The notes under the pieces were generated by a model. That model saw only the letters and a list, made by a program, of their open reading frames with translations, ran no database searches and was not told the origin of the DNA. A program made the position numbers and the translations under genes. This document shows, in pieces, positions 21,620 through 32,500 of a stretch of DNA of 64,000 bases. Positions within the stretch are counted from its first letter, which is position 1. Every line of letters begins with the position of its first letter. Source of the DNA: Paracamarosporium sp. OC-R06-R3 (taxonomy: Eukaryota; Ascomycota; Dothideomycetes; Pleosporales; Didymosphaeriaceae); NCBI GenBank assembly GCA_019828545.1, contig JACVRA010000295.1:1-64000 (forward strand). The letters run 5' to 3'.

Positions 21620-24600
21620 ATGGAGGCAGCGGCGTCGAGCAGCTCCGAGAGGAACGGGGAAGATGAGGTCGCGCAGAACGGGGAGCATGCGGTACGGGAG
21701 CGAAGCAATGTGAACCGGCATGAGGATGCGAATGGGAAGAGCGAGGACCCCGCGAAAGAATCAAAGGCAAAGAAAGAGAAGAAACCATCGATATTCGGCA
21801 GGATATGGAAGGCGTTGGATTTGAACGTTCCGACTGTGCTCATGATGCTGAAAGCTGGGTTACCGCCCGTAATTGCTTTGGCGATTTACCAGGCCGACAA
21901 CGTCGCGCGGACGTACGCTACCTTGGGCTACCTCACGGCCATTGTTTCCATCCTTGGCTTGTGCATCATGCCGCGCGCCAAGTTCATCCAAACCATGACG
22001 GTCAATGTGATCGTTGTTTGCATCGCTGCCGCCGTGGCGATGCTGCAGCTATGGCTAGGTGTGCTGGCCCGTACACGCAATACACCTGCCGGTCTTCCTC
22101 CAGGTCGATATCGACATAGTTCTGCACAGTCAGCTGTATGCGGTGTCTGGCTGTTCTTCCAAATCTGGCTTATCAACTCGATGAAAGCCAAGTTTCCGCA
22201 GTTTTCGCTCCCCTGTGTCTTGTACTCGATCTTCGTCAACATCGCGAGTACGAGCGGCGCGACGTTTCAGACGACGGCTCAGGCGGAAGCGTTTGTTCAG
22301 AGGCTGCTTGAGGCGTTCTTGACTGGCTTCGCAATTGCGACTGGGGTGTCGCTTTTCATACTCCCGATTTCATGTCGGACAGTAGTGACGAAAGAGATGA
22401 CGGGGTATGTAGGCGCGTTGAGAGGCGCTTTGAAAGCGCATAAAGGGTACTTCAAGACCTTGGAGACTAAGGATATGTTTCGGCAGACGACCATCATTGA
22501 GGAACCGGACGATGGCAACACCACGAAGAAAGAGAAGATCCGGCCTGAAATTACGGCTGTGAAGAGTGCGACTGCGGCTTTCACCCAGCTCCACGGAAAG
22601 CTGAACGCGGACTTGCCTTTCGCAAAACGCGAGGTTGCGTATGGGAGGCTAACTCCAGACGATTACGAGAGCATATTCAAGAACCTGCGGGCTATCATGA
22701 TGCCACTCACCGGTGTAGCGTCCGTCATCGATATCTTCGAGCGTCTTGCTGAGTACAATGGATGGGAAGAGGATAGTGAAGAAGAAACCAAAATGAACGT
22801 CGTGGATGACTGGCACCACTTGATGACCTTTGCACATGACCCAATACAAAACATTCTGGACACCATGGACCAGGGTCTAGAGCATATCGCTCTCCGTCTC
22901 GCATTCACCAAACCTCCCAAGAAAAAGAAAGGCGCGAGTAATACTGACACGGAAGCGAAGGGTGACATGGTCCGACCAGGCGATAAGGAGTTTGCGACAC
23001 ATTTCAAAAAGCAGAACGATGAGTTTTATGGTGGAAGAAACACCATTCTGCGTTACTGGCTCGAATTCAAAGGCATCAAGGTCGACGAAAACTTCTTTGA
23101 TGATTCAAAAGTAAATCCCGAAGAGCGGGAAAACAAACTACGCCAGTTGGACTCGAGACATCGCCAGCAGCGCCAGTTGTTCCTTGTTCTTTATATTATT
23201 TTCCTGATTTACTCCGTCAGTTCGGCTATCCTCGACTTCGTCAACTGGGCCGACGAACACGATCAAGCTACCGCGAAGAAGCATCTTATCACGCCAGGTA
23301 AGAAGCGCTTCAGGAAATGGATCGCTAGTATGTTCTCATCGCAAGATTCCAACCAAGATGACGAGACTACGAACGTAGGCTTGAACCGTACCGATGTGGT
23401 TGTGCACATGGGCGAAGCGTACAAGGGACGCAAAGATCCGGAGCACCTGGCGCCAGAAAATGCATGGGAGAAATTTGGCGATTTCATCCGCAAGATCACG
23501 ATGTTTCTGCGTTCTTCTGAATCAGCTTTTGGCTTCAGAGTCGCTTGTGCGACAATGTCTATCGCGATCATTGCCTACTTGTCTCCAACGCAGCTCTGGT
23601 TCACGCGACAACGTGTCGTCTGGGCTATGCTTATGGTGGCTCTAGGAATGACGCCTACGTCTGGGTTGTCCATGTTCAACTTCTTCTGGCGTATTTTCGG
23701 CACGCTCGTAGCCATGCTTGCTGCGTGGCTTGTATGGTATATTCCCGACCAAAAGACGCCTGGTGTTCTAGTCATCTTGTACCTATTCATCTGTGCAGGG
23801 CATTGGATACCGCTGAAGAGAATCGATCTTATGATCGCCGGCCTCATCTCCATGGTGACATGTGTCATGATCATCGGGTACGAGCTACAGGTACGCAAAT
23901 TGGGTGTTGCTTTGGCAACATCTAATGGTCAGCCTTTCTACAGGATTGTTGTGCTCGGACCGTATAGGCTCGCATGTGTGACGGCTGGTATTGCGGTTGC
24001 ATTCTTTTGGACGTTCTTCCCGTTTCCGATCACTGAGCATTCTACTCTACGGACGAAGTTGGGAGGCTCGCTTTATCTATCAGCAAATCTGTACTCGATC
24101 ATGCACGAGACGGTCATGGCGAGGATACGTGGTGATGGTGGCGATCCTGAAGACAAGGCGAACCCGTCCTATCAGCTGCTGAAGGCGAGAAACAAGGTGT
24201 TTGCAAAGCAGATGCTCACGCTGCAAGCGCTGAGGCAGCACTCTGCAATGGTAAACTACGAGTTCCCACTTGGCGGGAAGTTCCCAAAGAAAGAATACAA
24301 CGCCATCATCGGCTACATCACCAAGTCAGTATCCCCTTCAACCTTTAGGTGCCCTCATCTGACAAAGCCCAGCATAACAAACTACTCCGCCCTCCTCGGT
24401 CTCGCCTCCCGCACCTTCACACACCCCTCTCTCCTCGAATCCGAAACCGACCCCACCCGCCTCCAATGGTTCCACGACTTCCGCCGCATAATCCTGGCCT
24501 CGAATATTTCATCCCACGAAATCACCTCGTTGCTCTCCCTCCTCTCCTCCTCCGTCACAAACGGCGTTCCCCTCCCCCCTTACCTGACGCCTCCCACCGC

Positions 24601-24868
24601 GTACGCTCTCTCCACCAAGCTCGACGAAGTCGACAGCGATATCCTCAGCATGAAACACATTGCGGAACCAGGATATGCAGCTTTTGCAGTTATTCAGATC
24701 AGTACGAGGTGTATCCAGATGGATATTGAGAGGTTGTTGAAGACGATTAAGAAGTTGGTGGGGGAGCTGGATTTCAGTTTTCATGTTGTGAGTACGAGGG
24801 CGGGGAGTGAGGTTAGTTCGAGTGAGACGTTGGTTAGGAGTACGACGGGGAGGAGTAAGCAGGATTAG
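21620..24868 (+). CDS. Large FUSC-like (aromatic-acid-exporter family) membrane protein
   Basis: The start is the ATG at 21620. A 48-nt in-frame intron at 24325-24372 (GTCAGT donor, TCTGAC branch, CCCAG acceptor) is likely, because removing it gives the expected YITNITNYSALLGLAS. The product would have about 1066 residues. After a charged 55-residue N-terminus come two clusters of about six hydrophobic segments (roughly residues 70-260 and 625-820), each followed by a soluble region. This is the duplicated architecture of fungal proteins with an ER transporter 6TM N-terminal domain and a FUSC/aromatic acid exporter-like second half (Bre4-related). The transported substrate is unknown. A short overlapping upstream ATG frame begins at 21613. 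Confidence 0.8.
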   Translation: MEAAASSSSERNGEDEVAQNGEHAVRERSNVNRHEDANGKSEDPAKESKAKKEKKPSIFGRIWKALDLNVPTVLMMLKAGLPPVIALAIYQADNVARTYATLGYLTAIVSILGLCIMPRAKFIQTMTVNVIVVCIAAAVAMLQLWLGVLARTRNTPAGLPPGRYRHSSAQSAVCGVWLFFQIWLINSMKAKFPQFSLPCVLYSIFVNIASTSGATFQTTAQAEAFVQRLLEAFLTGFAIATGVSLFILPISCRTVVTKEMTGYVGALRGALKAHKGYFKTLETKDMFRQTTIIEEPDDGNTTKKEKIRPEITAVKSATAAFTQLHGKLNADLPFAKREVAYGRLTPDDYESIFKNLRAIMMPLTGVASVIDIFERLAEYNGWEEDSEEETKMNVVDDWHHLMTFAHDPIQNILDTMDQGLEHIALRLAFTKPPKKKKGASNTDTEAKGDMVRPGDKEFATHFKKQNDEFYGGRNTILRYWLEFKGIKVDENFFDDSKVNPEERENKLRQLDSRHRQQRQLFLVLYIIFLIYSVSSAILDFVNWADEHDQATAKKHLITPGKKRFRKWIASMFSSQDSNQDDETTNVGLNRTDVVVHMGEAYKGRKDPEHLAPENAWEKFGDFIRKITMFLRSSESAFGFRVACATMSIAIIAYLSPTQLWFTRQRVVWAMLMVALGMTPTSGLSMFNFFWRIFGTLVAMLAAWLVWYIPDQKTPGVLVILYLFICAGHWIPLKRIDLMIAGLISMVTCVMIIGYELQVRKLGVALATSNGQPFYRIVVLGPYRLACVTAGIAVAFFWTFFPFPITEHSTLRTKLGGSLYLSANLYSIMHETVMARIRGDGGDPEDKANPSYQLLKARNKVFAKQMLTLQALRQHSAMVNYEFPLGGKFPKKEYNAIIGYITKSVSPSTFRCPHLTKPSITNYSALLGLASRTFTHPSLLESETDPTRLQWFHDFRRIILASNISSHEITSLLSLLSSSVTNGVPLPPYLTPPTAYALSTKLDEVDSDILSMKHIAEPGYAAFAVIQISTRCIQMDIERLLKTIKKLVGELDFSFHVVSTRAGSEVSSSETLVRSTTGRSKQD

Positions 24869-25144
24869 GTTGGTTGGGGTTTGGGGTTTGGGGTTCAGAA
24901 TGCTGGATGGAGCGAAAATGGAAGGTGGAAGACTACATGTAGCACGTGAAAATGATATTTGATAATGCATGAATGAAGTTCAAATGACACGCGTCGATGA
25001 TTGCCATTCTGAGAACACGCTTACTAATACAGTCAGTGTTACTACTATTTCTCCAACGGAGAGGTATACGTACTTATGCTGATTCTGAATGTCTCTTGAG
25101 AGTACTCTCTGATACGTATTCTTACATTTACATTATTTCAAGCT

Positions 25145-26038
25145 ATGTCTAGAGTGTTACCAATGACCGCTACCCGTGCGATTGCTCAGCTTCGCACAAG
25201 ATTGGCGCAAACGAATAAACCAGCCATCGCCATGGCCGCTCATAATCCACTTTCTGCGAAACTCGCAGCAGAAGCAGGTTTTGATGCAGTTTGGGTCAGT
25301 GGGTTTGAGCTATCCGCCTCACACGCAGTGCCAGACGCCAGCATACTTCCGATGAGTGTCAACCTAGAAGCAACGCGTGGCATGAGCGAAGTTCAAGATC
25401 TTCCTCTCATTGTCGACATGGATACCGGTTATGGAAACGCTGTCAATGTCGCATATTCTATTCCTCAGTTTGCAGCTGCCGGTGCGGCTGCCGTCGTTAT
25501 TGAGGATAAGGTGTTCCCGAAGGACAGTAGCCTTCGGGCTGGTGGACGGCATCCACTCGTCTCAGTCGAAGAGTTTCAAGGGAAGATAGCCGCCGCTAAA
25601 GCTGCAGGTCCTCTAATTGTGATCGCGCGAACCGAAGCACTGATTGCTGGGCTGGGCGTGGAAGAAGCGATACGGCGTGGCTGCGCATATGCGGAAGCGG
25701 GGGCCGACGCTGTCTTGGTACACAGCAAGCAGAAGACTCCCGATGAGATTTTGAAGTTCGCTCGAGCTTGGGATGCGCGAGTTCCCTTGGTAATCGTCCC
25801 CACGAGCTACCCGCAGCTTTCGTTTCGTGAGGTGGGCGACCTCGAGAAAATTGGACTCATCATATGTGGCAATCACGCTGTTCGTGCGGCAGTTGCTTCG
25901 ATGCGGAAGACTTTTAGGTCTATTTTGGACGACGGAGGAATTGCTGGTGTCGAGAAAGATATCGCTCCTGTGACTGATATTTTCGAGCTACAGGGTGATG
26001 CGTCTATGCGCGATATCGAAAAGAAGTACCTGCGTTAG
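25145..26038 (+). CDS. pphA: Phosphonopyruvate hydrolase (ICL/PEP mutase superfamily)
   Basis: This intronless gene encodes 297 residues from the ATG at 25145 (a second Met is at residue 7). It is an isocitrate lyase/PEP mutase TIM-barrel protein. The Mg2+ site motif DMDTGYG is at 91-97, and the active-site loop EDKVFPKDSS is at 120-129. The loop, with Ser in place of the Asn of PEP mutases, and the following stretch (GGRHPLVSVEEFQGKIAAA, IARTEALIAGLG) resemble bacterial phosphonopyruvate hydrolase, which cleaves 3-phosphonopyruvate to pyruvate and phosphate. PEP mutase or another C-P or C-C lyase of the superfamily is the alternative. Lack of introns and closeness to bacterial sequences suggest transfer from bacteria, but no phosphonate genes lie next to it. 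Confidence 0.8.
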   Translation: MSRVLPMTATRAIAQLRTRLAQTNKPAIAMAAHNPLSAKLAAEAGFDAVWVSGFELSASHAVPDASILPMSVNLEATRGMSEVQDLPLIVDMDTGYGNAVNVAYSIPQFAAAGAAAVVIEDKVFPKDSSLRAGGRHPLVSVEEFQGKIAAAKAAGPLIVIARTEALIAGLGVEEAIRRGCAYAEAGADAVLVHSKQKTPDEILKFARAWDARVPLVIVPTSYPQLSFREVGDLEKIGLIICGNHAVRAAVASMRKTFRSILDDGGIAGVEKDIAPVTDIFELQGDASMRDIEKKYLR

Positions 26039-26275
26039 AGAACAACAAACAAAAGGCTATCACGAACGCGTATGCAGGGTCCGAAAAGGAAGTAGAAATA
26101 TGTTATGATACCTTTGGCATTCTATGTATCGAACTCTTGCGCGATAAAAAGTACTAGGAAACAATACTGGGGTACACTCCAACTGCCGTCGTGATATTGA
26201 GCTATTGTGAGGCACAGTCTAACTTCTCAGAGAAAATGATTCGCTTGAAAATTTCCATTCATCATTAGAAGTGAA

Positions 26276-26899
26276 TCAGTAGGTGGGAATCCACGCTGCG
26301 AGAGTCGTCAAAGCGGCTTGATTGTCAAGCTCTTGCGCCAGCGATGTCAGGCGAGCCTTCAAACGTGCGGGTTGTGGCATTTTGGCGTCGGTCAAGTTCA
26401 CCCTGGCACGCACCGCTTCGTACTGCTGCAAACTCGTACTCAACGCTTCACTGTAATCTGTAAGGCGGACTTGCGCCAATGCTTTGTGCCACAAGGCGGC
26501 GGCACCAAGCACAGGTTCCTTCTTCATCAAGTCCTCAATATCGAGCAAAGAAAGTGAGATGAGCATGCGTTGAGCGTATTTGCTGATTTTTGCCCTATCG
26601 ACAGTTTCGTAGATGATGTGCTTATATGAGCCGCGGGCAACCTCGATGGGGATACTTGCTCTTAAGCTTCCGCCGTAGAACCCCTTGATGTTCGGAGGCA
26701 GTGGAATCTTGCTACCCGGCTCCATCACAGCCACCCATTGATCGATAATCTCGTCCACATGTTGATCACCACCAAAGTGGTCATCGGCGACAATGTCGCG
26801 TAATGTTTGTTTGTGTATGCGGTAGTTTTCTTGCGGTGACGGCTCTAGTTTCTTGTTTGTCTGAGTATTTTGCGTGTTTTGTTTGGAAAGCTCTTCCAT
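26276..26899 (-). CDS. Orphan hypothetical protein, single exon
   Basis: Intact frame of 207 residues from the ATG at 26899. The first 25 residues are Asn/Gln/Thr-rich and polar. The rest looks helical and mixed-charge, with no signal peptide, membrane segment or known motif. I do not recognise the family. The length of the open frame and its ordinary amino-acid composition support it being a gene. Confidence 0.55.
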   Translation of the reverse strand: MEELSKQNTQNTQTNKKLEPSPQENYRIHKQTLRDIVADDHFGGDQHVDEIIDQWVAVMEPGSKIPLPPNIKGFYGGSLRASIPIEVARGSYKHIIYETVDRAKISKYAQRMLISLSLLDIEDLMKKEPVLGAAALWHKALAQVRLTDYSEALSTSLQQYEAVRARVNLTDAKMPQPARLKARLTSLAQELDNQAALTTLAAWIPTY

Positions 26900-27777
26900 C
26901 TTTCAATCGGTTCGCGCGGCGAGTCTTACGGCTTGTCTTACACAAACAATCGACTCAGGTTTGGTGTGCGCTTCGACGAGTTTGGACAGGGTTTATGTAT
27001 ATAGCGTATAGTATTAATGGATACGTAACGCTACTGTAACGAGATGTGATGGTTTCGAAAGTGAGGTGTATTAGTGATGGTCTAGATTAGGACACAAGGA
27101 AACGTAAAGGACCCATTTATACCTTTCGTAGGAGATCGCCAGGTAAGGCGTGACACTAACGTCTCTTGGACTAGCTTATCCTGGACGGTTCACCGTAAAG
27201 TCAAAAATCGTCGCCAGGCGCGGTTGGGCTCACTTGACATCTGGCTGTCAGGTTAAAAGCCTGAAGGATATCCCTGAGTACAATCTTAATGATGATGCTG
27301 GTTGAGCAATCTAAATAATTTATCCCTAAATCTGGCTGCATCAATAAACACATCAGATGAAGGGATAGCGTAACGGCCTGTATGAATATCGAATTAGAAT
27401 CGTGTTGTTAGAAGACACTTTCGTCCCTGCAGCAATAGTATTGGTCCACCTTCCACCATGCTACGATTTACTGCTATGGTAACGACTGGCTAGAGATAAT
27501 TTGTATTAAAAAGAAGGACAGTCTGGGCTAGCAGAGCTCGCATACATTATTGGCAACTTTTTCAGGGATGCGCAATGCTTCCGTAGTAGGACGCACAAGG
27601 TGCTGGTGTAGCTAGAACCAAGCTGTATGATCGCGCCGAATCAACATAGCTCGGCGCTCAGCACCTTCGACTGCTTCCGACTTCACGAATAGTAAGCGGT
27701 GTGGATAATCGCGATGTTTGAAAAGACTTTTAGTCAACGGCTGCTGAAGCCATATAACGGTCGTCCACCTTGGTATG
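26900..27777. other. Intergenic, AT-rich, nothing recognised
   Basis: Many stops on all frames at 27000-27600. It separates the orphan gene from the HET-domain remnant and shows no transposon signature that I could see. Confidence 0.45.
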
Positions 27778-28557
27778 CTAGAGTTGTATTGCGATCGTGT
27801 ACGTCGTCCCGCCGAGCTCAAGCTCACAATCAAGAAGGGCATAGCTAACACCGTCCTGACATGGGGTCGAGAAGCGTCCAACGCTCTTGTGGCTGCGGCA
27901 TACTTCGGCAGGGTCACTGCCAGTTACACCGTCACCATCATTGACACTGGTGCTGGTGCCATCGTAGCCAGTCCCACACGGTTCGTCCCAGCCATTATTC
28001 GCGCTTGACTGATCCTTATCAATCTCATCATCACTATTTTCATCATGCTCGTCGTTTGTTGAAGCCTGGCTCAGGGTAAGGTTATTGCTCTCGTCTGGAT
28101 CTGTGCTGAAGAGCCGGCTTTCATAAGTTTGAGACCATTTGGAAAGACGCACAGCTATGCGTCGTGAGGTAGAGGCATCCAGGCAGCGAAGCAAGATATA
28201 GAGGCCAGCATTTGTAAGCTCAAAGCTTTCTGGAAACTCCTTCGACCCTGTGATGAATGGCTCGTAACGTGTTGTCTTCATTGCATTTCTTTTGAAGGAT
28301 CTCCACCATTGGAAGTGAGAAGGATCTGGAGCTAACAACATGTCTTTGTATATACTTGTGTCACTCCACATAGGGACATTACACTCCCACGTAAGGATCG
28401 TCTGGTCAACGTTAACCTTTATGATCGCATTCTGCAATCGAGCAAACGCGCATTCGCCTTCGCCGTACAGTAAAGGTAGATTCACACCAAAGATTCCGAC
28501 TAGACAGTACGCAAGATCTTCGCTACGTGTGGTTCGCCTTGAACCAACCCAAGACAT
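27778..28557 (-). pseudogene. HET-domain protein remnant (C-terminal part only)
   Basis: The frame from the ATG at 28557 encodes about 259 residues. It begins directly with MSWVGSRRTTRSEDLAYCL and continues to FGVNLPLLYGEG, which is the segment that follows the core HET (heterokaryon incompatibility) domain. The N-terminal HET core that should precede it is not present in any frame upstream. A stop lies in frame at 28618-28620. The C-terminal region has an acidic Asp/Ser-rich stretch. Either this is a truncated gene or the upstream exons have decayed. It might still be transcribed. Confidence 0.65.
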
Positions 28558-29579
28558 CTTTTTCAAGCTCAAAATAATGAAATGGTCGAGCGGAATGACC
28601 CCACGATTGGGACGCGACTACTGGTCGGCTACATGATGCAATGTGCCCTGAATAGGCCCTGGAAGGCCAAATGTACATTGCCATCGTCCGTGCGCAACGC
28701 AATTGTGAGAATTTACCATGGTGCGGCGACTTTGTGGTCCCATCCTTTGGACCCACGTGGATCCTAACGTCTTGTTTGCCAACGTTCGCCACTTTGATCT
28801 TTTTTCCGACAAGACGATTCGTTTCAGTCTCCCGCGTAGCGCGCCACTATTCTGCATTTTAGCCCGCTCATAGCGAGCCGGGAACTTGTCCGTCATCAAC
28901 GCATTGCCCTGTGAGCGTACCTGATGCACATTGCACCTCGATCCAAATAATGGAGACCTGTTCATATGCTTGATCTGACCTTTGTCTCTCATTTGCCGCT
29001 ACGCTATGCCGCTCCCAATACTAGCGCCTTTCGATGCGGCGCCCCAAGTAAGATTGGCGTCAAAATTTCTGCGCTTCAGCTTTATTTTTGCACATTTCAG
29101 TACGTACAATTCTTAAAAATGGACTCTCTGACTACGGCCCTGCTATTGTGTGATCGAAGTGCCTGAAGCGCAAGATCGTTTGCAGCATGGAGTGATTACG
29201 AAATTTTCTGATTGGTGGTCTTCCTATGCCGAGCAACGCCGCAAGATGTCCACTGCATGTGCTTTCGCCTAGACCGATTGGTGCAGACCCTGGGTCTGGG
29301 CCTAGGAGGCGCGAGCTGATTCAGCATCTTCATAGAATCGGGATAAATCCAGGTGCCACAGTATCGACAGCCAGCAATTACGTTGCCAAGGTTGAGTGTT
29401 CTCCAATATGGACGGTGCGCTGCCTGGGAAGGCTTGCGACAAGCAATGTCGAACTTGGGGCCCACGAGTAGCCCAACGTGGCGAAAGCAAGAGGGAACAG
29501 CAATTTTACAGGTTCGCATTCCACCAGTACCATGCACCATACTAATCCTAAGTGAAGGTATTATGGCCCCTTCAGAGAG
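28558..29579. other. Intergenic with possible decayed sequence
   Basis: Several medium-length frames on both strands lack motifs. This is where the missing 5' half of the HET gene would lie, but I could not detect it. The right end is the promoter of the histidine kinase gene. Confidence 0.4.
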
Positions 29580-32500
29580 ATGACGGACTATGGTCCCGTG
29601 TTTTGCGACATTCGAGATCAGGAAGCGAGAGAACAGCACAAGGCCATCTCATGCCCTGATAAGATCCTCACGGCTTTCTGTCAATTAGGTGCTTTGCGCC
29701 TGAGGGCTCGCCGTGCTCTGATCTTCTTCTTTGATGTCAATCATGCCTACATCATGGCAGAGGCGACGCAGACGCTTTCGCTTGAAGACGGTGCTCACGA
29801 ACCAGGCGATGAACTTTGGAGTGAGTGATTTAGTCGGCTTCTTTGCACACTTAGCTACTTGACGACATCCACAAACCACAGGCGTTGGGCAGTGTCAAGC
29901 GACATCTTGGATCGAGAATGTCGTTGCGATGCATTTTCTGTTTCGCTAACATCTGTATAGTGGGACACTCCGTCATTCCCCGCGATGTAGCTTGTTGCGA
30001 GATCACCGTTAATCTCCCTCCCGTTCCCGTCACTGCTGTAGCTAATGAGGACTACCAAGAAAGTGCTTTCGTGGTTGACGATCTAACGAAGCACCCAACC
30101 CTGCGGAACATGCCTTACGTTACTGGTTATCCCTACGGCCGATATTACGCCGGTGTGCCCATCACCACGCCTTCTGGTACCAATATCGGGTCATATTGTA
30201 TCCTCGACGACAAGCCTCGGCATAAAATCTCGCCAAAGGATGTTCTGTTCATGAGAGATATGTCACGGACGATAATGCAGCATCTGGAGACAGTACGTGC
30301 GCTTTCAGAACGTCAGCATAACAATCACATGGTGGCTGGCCTAGGGAAGTTCGTACGAGGTCTTTCCAATTCGGAAGGCGAAACACTCGCAGAGACTACT
30401 ATGCCTCTGAATAATCACGGCATGGATGGCAAAGAGTTTCCCGATATCCATCTAAGCCTCCCCGATTCTTTACTCGACGCAACTACATCTCCAGCGGCGG
30501 TGTTGCTTTCGGAGGGGAGCAATTGTTTTCCAGAGGTTGAACAGGGTATCGTCGCAGTCCCGCGAGATCGCCCGTATGGCCGTCCTTCCGAACCAGTCGA
30601 AAAACTAGAGATTTCTCCAAGAACTCACAAAGAAGAAGCCTGCCAGGGTCAGACAAAGTACAAGGAGAATCTGAAAACTCGTACCATTCCTCAGCAAGGA
30701 CGTGCACCTCGTCTGTCACTTACGAAGAGAGTCTCAACACACCCTGGATGGAGTACGTATCAGAGAGCTGCCGGGCTATTGTGCCAATCTTTACGCGTAG
30801 ACGGAGTGGCATTTCTTGACGCATCTGTCCTCACGTTTGGTGGATTGGTAGACTTTACCGAGACCGGCACTAGCACAGACTCTGACGACTCGACGATGCA
30901 CGCAAAATCTATGCCAGATGAAGCTTCAACAAATAACATGAGGACCTGTAAGGTATTGGGCTGTGCACAAACTGTCCAAAATGAACTCAGGAATGTGACT
31001 GAAACTAGTCCTCACGACCCACCCATCAAGTTGACAGAGTCTTTTATACGAGGCCTTCTGCACCGTAATCCGAAGGGCAAAATATGGACCTATGATGACA
31101 ATTTCACAACTTATTCAGAGGATGGCCTCTCTACGGACAACGATTGTGCTGATTGTGCCACGCAGGCGCAGCCACAAACACCAACCCCACAAACACGGGG
31201 ATCCGCTAGCAAATTGCGACGTAGCGACGCTGAAAGTCTGCAGCTTGCGTTCCCTGGCGCGCGATGCATAGCACTTCATGGAATTTGGGACCATGTTCTT
31301 CATCGCTGGTCTATTGGCGGCTTGTTTTGGACGTATGATCCTCTCCGAGTGTTAACAGAAGAGAGTGAAATGCGTTTCGTCGCCGCCTTCTGTGATGTGG
31401 TTGCCGCAGAAACCAGGCGCCTTGAAGCAATCGGTGCAGACAAAACAAAGTCGGATTTCATATCAAGTGTTTCTCACGAGCTCCGTTCTCCTCTACATGG
31501 AATTCTTGGAAGCGTAGAGGTATTGTTGGAGCATGAGATAGATGACGTGACTACGACGTTGGTGGAGCAAATTAACTCTTGTGGACATACCTTACTGGAC
31601 ATCATCGACCATCTTCTCGAATTCGCGCATGTCAAAGAACAACATCTCAAGAAGGGTGCTGTTAGGAGGTCAAAGATTGGTGACAAATCCTTGCTGGTCA
31701 CTACTAATACTGCCAAGGACAGCTTGATGGACTTGAAGACGGACGTTGCTTTGGATGATCTGACCGAGGATGTAGTCATGTCTTCTGTTTACTCGTTTCA
31801 TTATCACTATCTCAAAGACCCGATTCGTACATCCGTTATTCTTGATATCGAACGCTCCAGCAACGCCACGTGGCACTGCCAGCTCGCAATGGGAGGATGG
31901 AAACGTATCTGCATAAATCTCATCACCAATGCGCTCAAGTACACCTCGGTCGGCTTTGTACATGTATCTCTCAAGCGAAAGTTCCGACCAGGATCGAGGC
32001 AACATTTCGATGCCATACTCTCAGTCATCGACAGTGGGAAAGGAATGTCCAAGGATTTTCAAAGAAATCACCTTTTCAAGGATTTTGCCCAGGAGGACAC
32101 CCTTTCGAGCGGCCTGGGTCTCGGCATGCACATGGTGTCACGTATAGTGCATGCTATGGGAGGCAGAATCGACGTCGATAGTGATCAGGAAGGTTCTGGA
32201 ACCAACGTCACGGTCACTGTGCCCCTCGAACTCCAGCAAACTTCTAGCGAAGCCTTGGGTAAGAAGAGTGTTCTCGAGTCAAAGTCGGTAGAGGGTCTAA
32301 AGGTCGGCATCGTTATGAAGACTCCGCCCTTACCCAAAACACGTGAAGATGGTCTCATGGCCACAACGTCGGCTATGGCAATCGCATCGCTCGAAAGAAT
32401 CTTAAAGTTCCTGGGCTTACAGCCAGAGACTTATCTCTTGAAGCACAGTCACTCGTACGATCTGCAAGTAGTCATGGATATTGATCTGGACAGTCATCTT

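Noticed and set aside
29196..29639. 147-codon minus-strand frame as the missing HET-core exon
   Set aside because: None of the conserved HET-core motifs are present in its translation.
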